In this document: in pieces, positions 58,196 through 64,000 of the stretch
Layout of the letters: the number at the start of each line of letters is the position of its first letter
Numbering within the stretch: position 1 is the first letter of the stretch
DNA from: an uncultured Oscillibacter sp.
GTDB taxonomy: Bacteria; Bacillota; Clostridia; Oscillospirales; Oscillospiraceae
Length of the DNA stretch: 64,000 bases
Direction: 5' to 3'
Assembly: GCF_910584465.1 (NCBI RefSeq)
Contig: NZ_CAJUBK010000002.1
Span: forward strand, 1-64,000
Made by a program: the position numbers and the translations under genes
The notes under the pieces: model-generated
The model's database searches: none
The model's input: the letters and a program-made list of their open reading frames with translations, nothing else
What the model was told of the DNA's origin: nothing

Positions 58196-58681
58196 ATGAA
58201 ACAGACGATCTCCATCCTGGTGGAGAACCGGGCGGGCGTGCTGAACCGCATCGCCAGCCTCTTCTCCCGCCGGGCGTTCAACATCGATTCCCTGGCCGTG
58301 GGCGTGACGGACGACCCGTCCCTCTCCCGGATGACCATCATCGTGGACAACGGGAACAACGTGGTGGAGCAGGTGGAAAAGCAGCTCAACAAGCTGATCG
58401 AGGTCATCAAGGTCCGGACCCTGGACGAGGGGAACATGATCGGCCGGGAGCTGATGATCATCAAGGTCAGCGCCAACAAGAACAACCGGGAGCACATCAT
58501 GACCATCTGCGGCATCTGCGGGGCCAAGGCGGCGGACATCTCGCCGACCTCCATGACCCTGGAGATCTCCGACACGCCGGACCGGGTGGACGTGTTCGAG
58601 GACATGATGCGGCCCTTCAACATCCTGGAAGTCGCCCGGACGGGCGTCATCGCCCTGCAAAAGGGCGGCGGGAAGATCTGA
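58196..58681 (+). CDS. ilvN: Acetolactate synthase, small (regulatory) subunit, first copy
   Basis: The 161-residue protein has the N-terminal ACT domain that binds valine (SILVENRAGVLNRIASLFSR, FNIDSLAVGVTDDP) and the C-terminal ALS_ss domain (ISPTSMTLEISDTPDRVDVF). Length is standard for IlvN/IlvH. It partners the ilvB gene upstream. Start follows AGGGAGGGACAGAGG. It precedes a small GIY-YIG gene, itself followed by a second ilvBN pair. Confidence 0.95.
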   Translation: MKQTISILVENRAGVLNRIASLFSRRAFNIDSLAVGVTDDPSLSRMTIIVDNGNNVVEQVEKQLNKLIEVIKVRTLDEGNMIGRELMIIKVSANKNNREHIMTICGICGAKAADISPTSMTLEISDTPDRVDVFEDMMRPFNILEVARTGVIALQKGGGKI

Positions 58682-58701
58682 GGATACGGAGAGAAGACAG
58701 C

Positions 58702-59046
58702 ATGGATAAAGAACGGAGGAAAGCCCTGGCGGCGGAATGGAAGGAACGCCGCCCGGAGATGGGCGTGATCTCCCTGCGGTGCAGGGAGACCGGAGAGACC
58801 TTCCTGGGGATCGCCAAGGATACGAAGGCCGGGCTCAACAGCGCCCGGGCCAAGCTCTCCGGCGGCGTCCATCCCAACAAGCGGCTGATGGAGCTTTGGA
58901 AGCAGTACGGCGAGGCGGGGTTCGAGTTCTCGGTCGCCGCCGTGCTGGAGTACGAGGACCCGCAGGAGGACCACACCGAGGAGCTGGAGACCCTGCGGGA
59001 GCTTTGCCTGGCCGAGGATGCGCGCGCGGTGAAGCTGTGGAAGTGA
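58702..59046 (+). CDS. Small GIY-YIG-superfamily nuclease-like protein
   Basis: The 114-residue protein matches small GIY-YIG relatives of Clostridia: MGVISLRCRETGETFLGIA (strand with degenerate G-I-Y segment), NSARAKLSGGVHPNKRLMEL and WKQYGEAGFEFSVAAVLEY. Typical Tyr and catalytic Arg positions are not clearly kept, so nuclease activity is uncertain. It lies 20 bases after ilvN and 25 bases before the second ilvB, so it is part of the operon although unrelated to amino acid synthesis. It may be a hitchhiker. Confidence 0.82.
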   Translation: MDKERRKALAAEWKERRPEMGVISLRCRETGETFLGIAKDTKAGLNSARAKLSGGVHPNKRLMELWKQYGEAGFEFSVAAVLEYEDPQEDHTEELETLRELCLAEDARAVKLWK

Positions 59047-59071
59047 ACCGCCGGGAGAGGAGATGGGATCT

Positions 59072-60790
59072 ATGAAGATCAAAGCGACCGCGGCCATCAT
59101 GGAGTGCCTTTTGGAACAGGAGGTGGACACCGTCTTCGGCTATCCGGGCGGCACCATCCTGAACGTCTATGACGAGCTTTACCGTTACAAGGACAAGATC
59201 CGCCATGTGCTGACCGCCCACGAGCAGGGCGCCGCCCACGCGGCGGACGGCTACGCCCGGTCCACCGGGAAGGTCGGCGTGTGCTTCGCGACGTCGGGCC
59301 CCGGGGCGACGAACCTGACCACGGGCATCGCCACCGCGTACCTGGACTCCTCCCCGGTGGTGTTCATCACCTGCAACGTCACCGAGGCCACCCTGGGCAA
59401 GGACGCCTTCCAGGAGGTGGACATCACCGGCATCGCCATGCCGATCACCAAGGCGACCTTCCTGGTCCGGGACGCGCAGACCATCCCCGCCGTCATGCGC
59501 CAGGCGTTCGCCGTCGCCGCCAGCGGCCGGCCGGGGCCGGTGCTCATCGACTTCCTGAAGGACGTCACCTTCCCCAGCGTGGAGATCGACTATACGTTCG
59601 TCCCCTGGCGGGAGAACCGGGGCTGCGCCGGGATGCGGGAGCTGGGCCGGGACCACGAGCTGAAGAAACCGACCCCAAACCAGCAGGACGTGGACATCCT
59701 CCTGGAGATGATCGCCGCGGCCAAGAAGCCCTTCGTCATCTGCGGCGGCGGCGTGGTGCTGGGCCGGGCGGACAAGGAGTTCAAGGAGTTCGCCGAGAAG
59801 CTGGACGCGCCGGTGGCGATCAGCCTCATGGGCGGCGGCGGCTTCTCCGGGAGCCACCCCCTCACCACCGGCATGATCGGCATGCACGGGTCCAAGGCGT
59901 CCAACACCGCCTGCGACGAGTGCGACCTGCTGATCGCCGTGGGCTGCCGCTTCTCCGACCGCGTGGCGCTGAAGCCCGCCTCCTTCGCCAGCCAGGCGCA
60001 GATCTGCCAGATCGACATCGACCGGGCGGAGATCGACAAGAACGTGCTGACGGACCACCATATCATCGGCTCCGCCCGCCGGGTGCTGGCGATGCTGAAC
60101 GAGAAGCTGCCCCAATACGACCACAGTGAGTGGAAGGCCCATATCCTGCCCCTCCGGTCCCCCTCCGTGGCGAAGGAGAGCGACCACCTCACCCCCCAGC
60201 AGATCCTGGAGACCATCCGGGTCCAGATGCCGGAGGACGCCATCGTGGCCACGGACGTGGGCCAGCACCAGATGTGGGCCATCAAGTACCTGCACTTCCA
60301 GTACCCCGGCCAGATGCTCACCAGCGGCGGCTTCGGCACCATGGGCTTCGGCCTGGGGGCCGCCATCGGGGCCCAGACCGCCCACCCGGACAAGCGGGTC
60401 TTCCACATCACCGGCGACGGCTGCTTCCGCATGAACTGCCATGAGCTGGCGACGGTGCAGCACTACCGGCTCCCCATCATCACCGTGGTGTTCAACAACG
60501 GCACCCTGGGCATGGTCCGCCAGTGGCAGAGCCTGATCTACGGCAGGCGCTACTCCGAGACCACCCTGGACCGGGGGCCGGACTTCGTGAAGCTGGCGGA
60601 GGCTTACGGCATCCGGGGCTTCCGGGTGGAGAGCGCGGCGGACATGGAGGAGGCCCTGGCCCAGGCGCTGGGGAGCGGCGAGGCGGCGGTGATCGACTGC
60701 CGCCTGGACATCGACGAGATGGTCCGGCCCATGGTGGCCGCCGGGTCCGGGATCACGGATTTCCTGCTGAGCGAAGGAGGAGAGTCATGA
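59072..60790 (+). CDS. ilvB: Acetolactate synthase, large subunit, second copy
   Basis: The 572-residue TPP enzyme has VFGYPGGTILNVYDELYR, catalytic Glu in LTAHEQGAAHAADGYAR, GKDAFQEVDITGI, the herbicide-site region and TGDGCFRMNCHELATV. ATG 59072 is used because GAGAGGAG lies 9 bases upstream; ATG 59063 abuts it. Its partner ilvN2 overlaps by 4 bp. Compared with the first copy it keeps the more usual PGGTILNVYDELY start, so this is probably the main biosynthetic form and the first copy a divergent isoenzyme, which is inference. Confidence 0.95.
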   Translation: MKIKATAAIMECLLEQEVDTVFGYPGGTILNVYDELYRYKDKIRHVLTAHEQGAAHAADGYARSTGKVGVCFATSGPGATNLTTGIATAYLDSSPVVFITCNVTEATLGKDAFQEVDITGIAMPITKATFLVRDAQTIPAVMRQAFAVAASGRPGPVLIDFLKDVTFPSVEIDYTFVPWRENRGCAGMRELGRDHELKKPTPNQQDVDILLEMIAAAKKPFVICGGGVVLGRADKEFKEFAEKLDAPVAISLMGGGGFSGSHPLTTGMIGMHGSKASNTACDECDLLIAVGCRFSDRVALKPASFASQAQICQIDIDRAEIDKNVLTDHHIIGSARRVLAMLNEKLPQYDHSEWKAHILPLRSPSVAKESDHLTPQQILETIRVQMPEDAIVATDVGQHQMWAIKYLHFQYPGQMLTSGGFGTMGFGLGAAIGAQTAHPDKRVFHITGDGCFRMNCHELATVQHYRLPIITVVFNNGTLGMVRQWQSLIYGRRYSETTLDRGPDFVKLAEAYGIRGFRVESAADMEEALAQALGSGEAAVIDCRLDIDEMVRPMVAAGSGITDFLLSEGGES

Positions 60791-61353
60791 GAAAGCAATG
60801 GGACACGGAAAAGAAGCTCTACACCCTCTGCGTCCTGACGGAGGACACCCCCGGCATCCTCAGCCAGGTGGCCCGGCTCTTCTCCCGGAAGGGGTACAAC
60901 ATCGAGTCCATCGTCTCCGGGGCCACGGACCGGCCCCACACCGCCCGCATCTCCATCGAGCTGCTGGCGGACGAGCTGGTGGCCAACCAGCTGGCGACCC
61001 AGTGCCGCCGCATCCTGGGGGTCCAGGCGGTGAAGATCCTGGACGAGGAGACCTGCATCCGCCGGGAGATCGCCCTGATCAAGGTCCGGACCAAGGACCA
61101 CAGCGCCCGAGAGGAGATCATCCAGCTGGCCAACGTCTTCCGGGGCCATATCATCGACATCGACAAGGAGTCCCTGACCGTGTGGGTCTTCGGCTCCCAG
61201 AGCAAGAACGCGGCGCTGATCGAGCTGCTGGCGGATTTCGAGATCCTGGAGATCGCGAAAACGGGTACTATCGCCATCGAGAGAGGGCGTAGCACGATAT
61301 ATGACGAGAGCAAATTGAAGGAGGAGTACGAATATGGCAAAAATGTATTATGA
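60787..61353 (+). CDS. ilvN: Acetolactate synthase, small subunit, second copy
   Basis: The 188-residue protein has the ACT domain ([35 protein letters not shown]) and the C-terminal domain ([12 protein letters not shown], then [20 protein letters not shown]). It carries a C-terminal extension of about 20 residues ([20 protein letters not shown]) beyond the usual 160-170. It overlaps ilvB2 by 4 bp and ilvC by 20 bp, so the second synthase and the reductoisomerase are translationally coupled. Confidence 0.95.
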   Translation: MRKQWDTEKKLYTLCVLTEDTPGILSQVARLFSRKGYNIESIVSGATDRPHTARISIELLADELVANQLATQCRRILGVQAVKILDEETCIRREIALIKVRTKDHSAREEIIQLANVFRGHIIDIDKESLTVWVFGSQSKNAALIELLADFEILEIAKTGTIAIERGRSTIYDESKLKEEYEYGKNVL

Positions 61354-62353
61354 AAAGGACTGCGACCTGGGCAAACTGGACGGTAAGAAGATCGGCATCA
61401 TCGGCTACGGCTCCCAGGGCCACGCCCACGCCCTGAACCTGAAGGACTCCGGCTGCGACGTGTGCGTGGGCCTGCGTCCGGGCAGCAAGAACCAGGCCGC
61501 CGCCGAGCAGGCGGGCCTGAAGGTCATGAGCGTCCCCGAGACCGCCAAGTGGGCCGATATCGTCATGATCCTCATCAACGACGAGGTCCAGGCCGACGTC
61601 TATAAGAAAGACATCGCCCCCAACCTGGAGGCGGGCAATATGCTGATGTTCGCCCACGGGTTCAACATCCACTTCAAGCAGATCGTGCCCCCCGCCGGGG
61701 TCGACGTGGCCATGATCGCCCCCAAGGGCCCCGGCCACACCGTCCGCTCTACCTATGTGAACGGCAAGGGCGTGCCCTGCCTGGTGGCCGTGGAGCAGGA
61801 CGCCACCGGCAAGGCGTACGACCTGGCCCTGGCCTATGCCGCGGGCATCGGCGGCGCCCGGGGCGGCGTGATGGAGACCACCTTCCAGGATGAGACGGAG
61901 ACCGACCTCTTCGGCGAGCAGGCCGTCCTCTGCGGCGGCGTGGTGGAGCTGATGAAGATGGGCTTCGAGACCCTGGTGGAGGCCGGGTACGCCCCCGAGA
62001 ACGCCTACTTCGAGTGCATCCACGAGATGAAGCTGATCATCGACCTCATCAACAAGGGCGGCGTGGCCATGATGAACTACTCCATCTCCGACACGGCCGA
62101 GTACGGCGAGTACGTCTCCGGCCCCCGGGTCCTGCCCTATGAGGAGACCAAGAAGAACATGAAGGCCGTGCTGACGGACATCCAGGACGGCGTCTTCGCC
62201 GGGAAGTGGATCGCCGAGAACAAGAACGGGCGGACCTTCTTCAACTCCAAGCGCCGCCAGCTGGCCCGGCACCAGATGGAGCTCGTGGGCGCGGAGCTGC
62301 GCAGGAACATGCTCTGGGGCGACGACACCGACCCCGATACCGCCTCCAACTGA
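61334..62353 (+). CDS. ilvC: Ketol-acid reductoisomerase (NADP+)
   Basis: The 339-residue class I enzyme isomerises and reduces acetolactate and acetohydroxybutyrate. It shows the NADPH Rossmann motif [18 protein letters not shown], the conserved [20 protein letters not shown], and the C-terminal knot with [22 protein letters not shown] (Asp and Glu Mg ligands). [18 protein letters not shown] is the usual N-terminus. It is the last gene of the ilv operon in view. A terminator follows. Confidence 0.97.
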   Translation: MAKMYYEKDCDLGKLDGKKIGIIGYGSQGHAHALNLKDSGCDVCVGLRPGSKNQAAAEQAGLKVMSVPETAKWADIVMILINDEVQADVYKKDIAPNLEAGNMLMFAHGFNIHFKQIVPPAGVDVAMIAPKGPGHTVRSTYVNGKGVPCLVAVEQDATGKAYDLALAYAAGIGGARGGVMETTFQDETETDLFGEQAVLCGGVVELMKMGFETLVEAGYAPENAYFECIHEMKLIIDLINKGGVAMMNYSISDTAEYGEYVSGPRVLPYEETKKNMKAVLTDIQDGVFAGKWIAENKNGRTFFNSKRRQLARHQMELVGAELRRNMLWGDDTDPDTASN

Positions 62354-62371
62354 CCGCGTTGCTTCGGAAAG

Positions 62372-62396
62372 CGCCGCCTCCCCGGGCGGCGTTTTT
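62372..62396 (+). terminator. Terminator of the ilv operon
   Basis: CGCCGCC (62372-62378) pairs with GGCGGCG (62385-62391), followed by TTTTT. Confidence 0.85.
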
Positions 62397-62461
62397 CGAA
62401 CAAGGCTGGACTGACCTATGCGGGGACGTATCCGGAGGCCCCGCGAGAAAGGACTGACGAT

Positions 62462-63766
62462 ATGGACCGTATCCTTCCCCACCTCGTCCTCTACAGCGCC
62501 CTGGGCGAGGACAGCATCCTGGTCCGGCTGGCGGAGATCGTCCGGGACAGCAAGGACGGCGGCGCCAAGGAGGTGCTGCTCCAGCGGACCTACGCCCAGG
62601 TCAAGCGCCTCCTGGACCTGGGCACCGTCTGCGGCTTCGACGAGGACCTCTGGCAGTGCTACCTCACCTGGGTGCTCATGACCAACGACAATTCCTTCAC
62701 CCGCACCTGTGAGCGGGTGGGGGCCACGGAGGGCGGCAGCGTGAACCGCTTCGCCGAGAACGACTTCGCCGTCTTTTACCAGCTCTTCCACTACGACTTC
62801 TCCAACCTGGAGCAGTACCTGCTCACGGACTGCTTCTCGATCCTGACCAACTATCGCGCCATCCCCAAACGGGAGCGGACCTATAACCGGGACGTCAGCG
62901 ACCAGGTCCGCACCCTCCGCAGGGCCCTGGCCGGCGCGGCGGACGGGCGGGAGATGTTCCGCCTGGTGACGGAGTACTATAAGCAGTACGGCTACGGCGT
63001 GTTCGCCATGAACCGGGCGTTCCGTATCCGGCGGGGGCCCGCCGGGCTGGAGTTCCTGCCCATCAGCAACGTGGACGGCGTGCGCCTGGAAGATCTTTTG
63101 GGCTATGAGCTCCAGAAGAAGGAGCTCCGCCGGAACACGGAGGCGTTCCTCGCCGGGAAGCACGCCAACAACGTCCTGCTCTACGGCGACGCGGGCACCG
63201 GGAAATCCACCAGCGTCAAGGCCCTCATCAACGAGTATTACGACCGCGGGCTCCGGATGATCGAGATCTACAAGCACCAGTTCGGGGAGCTGTCCCACAT
63301 CCTGGCCAAGATCAAAGACCGGAACTACCGCTTCATCATCTTCATCGACGACCTCTCCTTCGAGGAGAACGAGGTGGAGTACAAGTTCCTCAAGGCCGTC
63401 ATCGAGGGCGGCGTGGAGACCCGGCCGGAGAACGTGCTGATCTACGCGACCTCCAACCGGCGCCACCTCATCCGGGAGACCTGGAACGACCGCACAGACG
63501 TGGAGCGCCACGGGGACATCCACCGCTCCGACACCATGGAGGAAAAGCTCTCCCTGGCCGCCCGGTTCGGCGTCACCATCAACTACAACGCGCCCACGCC
63601 CAAGGAGTTCCAGGCCATCGTCAAGGCGCTGGCGGCGCGGCAGGGCGTGGAGATGGACGAGGAGGAGCTGATGGTCAAGGCCAACGCCTGGGAGGTCCGG
63701 CACGGCGGCTTCTCCGGACGGACGGCCCAGCAGTTCGTCCACTACCTGGAGGGCCTGGAGGGATGA
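62462..63766 (+). CDS. DUF815 family AAA+ ATP-binding protein
   Basis: The 434-residue protein has an N-terminal helical region and an AAA+ domain: Walker A YGDAGTGKST (about 241-250), Walker B FIIFIDDLSFEENEVEYK, and the DUF815-specific ATSNRRHLIRETWNDR and SLAARFGVTINYNAP. DUF815 proteins are widespread single-gene ATPases of unknown role, close to the DnaA/DnaC-type AAA clade. The start follows GAAAGGACTGAC. It overlaps the DUF523 gene by 4 bp. Confidence 0.94.
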   Translation: MDRILPHLVLYSALGEDSILVRLAEIVRDSKDGGAKEVLLQRTYAQVKRLLDLGTVCGFDEDLWQCYLTWVLMTNDNSFTRTCERVGATEGGSVNRFAENDFAVFYQLFHYDFSNLEQYLLTDCFSILTNYRAIPKRERTYNRDVSDQVRTLRRALAGAADGREMFRLVTEYYKQYGYGVFAMNRAFRIRRGPAGLEFLPISNVDGVRLEDLLGYELQKKELRRNTEAFLAGKHANNVLLYGDAGTGKSTSVKALINEYYDRGLRMIEIYKHQFGELSHILAKIKDRNYRFIIFIDDLSFEENEVEYKFLKAVIEGGVETRPENVLIYATSNRRHLIRETWNDRTDVERHGDIHRSDTMEEKLSLAARFGVTINYNAPTPKEFQAIVKALAARQGVEMDEEELMVKANAWEVRHGGFSGRTAQQFVHYLEGLEG

Positions 63767-64000
63767 AGGTCCTGGTCAGCGCCTGCCTCCTGGGGGAGGA
63801 CTGCAAATACAGCGGCGGGAACAATCGAGACGAGAGGGTCCTGGCGTTCCTCCGGGACCACGAGGCGGTCCCCGTCTGCCCGGAGGTCCTGGGGGGACTG
63901 CCCGTCCCCCGTCCCCCGGCGGAGATCGTGGACGGCGTGGTGACGGCCCGGGACGGCCGGGTCGTGGACGCGGAGTTCCGCCGGGGCGCGGCCCTGGCCC
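63763..64000 (+). CDS. DUF523 family protein (partial, runs off the window)
   Basis: The first 79 residues show the DUF523 N-terminus: MKVLVSACLLGEDCKYSGG, then FLRDHEAVPVCPEVLGGLPV and RPPAEIVDG, with conserved Cys8, Cys14 and Cys in VCPEV that suggest metal or cluster binding. The gene continues beyond 64000. ATG 63763 overlaps the DUF815 stop by 4 bp. Function unknown; some relatives act in 2-thiouracil desulfuration. Confidence 0.88.
   Translation, partial: MKVLVSACLLGEDCKYSGGNNRDERVLAFLRDHEAVPVCPEVLGGLPVPRPPAEIVDGVVTARDGRVVDAEFRRGAALA

Noticed and set aside
1..64000. CRISPR arrays, tRNA or rRNA genes, complete insertion sequences
   Set aside because: No regularly spaced repeats, no cloverleaf or rRNA sequence and no transposase frame were seen; very diverged cases cannot be excluded by eye.

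Overview
The window reads as a chromosomal segment of an anaerobic, high-GC member of the Clostridia, most like the gut Oscillospiraceae (Flavonifractor, Intestinimonas and Lawsonibacter relatives). The evidence is a biotin-dependent Na+-pumping decarboxylase, an indolepyruvate:ferredoxin oxidoreductase, an M20/YgeW/carbamate kinase set, GHKL/LytTR and OmpR two-component systems, an S-layer-anchored protease and a bile-salt-hydrolase-family enzyme. No rRNA, tRNA, CRISPR array, prophage or complete insertion sequence was seen. Genes lie on both strands, mostly in short operons with 4-bp ATGA overlaps. Many intergenic gaps carry a recognisable sigma-A-type promoter with a 16-17 bp spacer and a GC-rich hairpin terminator. 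The genus-level guess is inference.

Layout. 0-4 kb: NSS amino-acid transporter (-), lipase and ispE (+), sfsA (-). 4.2-7.7 kb: the OadG / biotin carrier / OadB / carboxyltransferase operon, a sodium-motive decarboxylase. 7.7-9.7 kb: a PadR-controlled operon with a HAAS-type membrane protein. 9.9-11.8 kb: a cation diffusion facilitator and a Zn-ribbon protein. 11.9-14.3 kb: SRP RNA, dnaX and ybaB. 15.3-19 kb: apbE, a NusG-II protein, a Gx transporter, a CbxX-type AAA ATPase and a membrane protein. 19-23.3 kb: an M3-like peptidase and an S41 protease with SLH domains, the latter flanked by two copies of a 155-bp inverted-repeat element. 23.4-26.7 kb: a MerR regulator divergent from a Ntn hydrolase and a MATE pump, behind a promoter with a 19-bp spacer. 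26.8-28.9 kb: LytTR regulator and GHKL kinase. 29-31.3 kb: an XRE/DUF3796-type pair and two charged hypothetical proteins. 31.4-35.3 kb: iorA, iorB, a ubiquitin-like small protein and an FrhB-like protein.

35.5-44 kb: nitroreductase, D,D-carboxypeptidase, a ComEA-like HhH protein, an OmpR/HK pair with a GerMN lipoprotein, an NCS2 nucleobase permease, a PEBP-family protein, a GNAT enzyme and a small AT-rich membrane protein. 44-50.2 kb: rlmB, a large membrane protein resembling a degenerate P-type ATPase, two HAD phosphatases (the second thrH) and a DUF1015 protein. 50.3-51.3 kb: a compact, relatively AT-rich segment with a 28-residue hydrophobic peptide opposed by a convergent promoter (candidate type I toxin-antitoxin), then a ribbon-helix-helix-like protein divergent from a small unknown gene. 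51.4-56.1 kb: a PAS/HTH regulator divergent from ygeY-ygeW-arcC, a subset of the anaerobic purine/uric acid catabolic genes. 56.2-62.4 kb: a branched-chain amino acid operon with two complete acetolactate synthases (ilvBN twice) and ilvC. Its 5' leader encodes a 48-residue peptide with 14 Ile/Leu/Val in 16 positions, followed by a factor-independent terminator, which is the arrangement of classical ribosome-mediated attenuation. 62.4-64 kb: a DUF815 ATPase and the start of a DUF523 gene cut by the window edge.

The observations most worth following are the ilv leader-peptide attenuator (unexpected in Clostridia, where T-boxes usually do this job), the candidate type I toxin-antitoxin locus, the 155-bp elements flanking the S41-SLH gene, the MerR-type promoter controlling a bile-salt-hydrolase-like enzyme plus an exporter, and the ubiquitin-like protein inside the indolepyruvate oxidoreductase operon.
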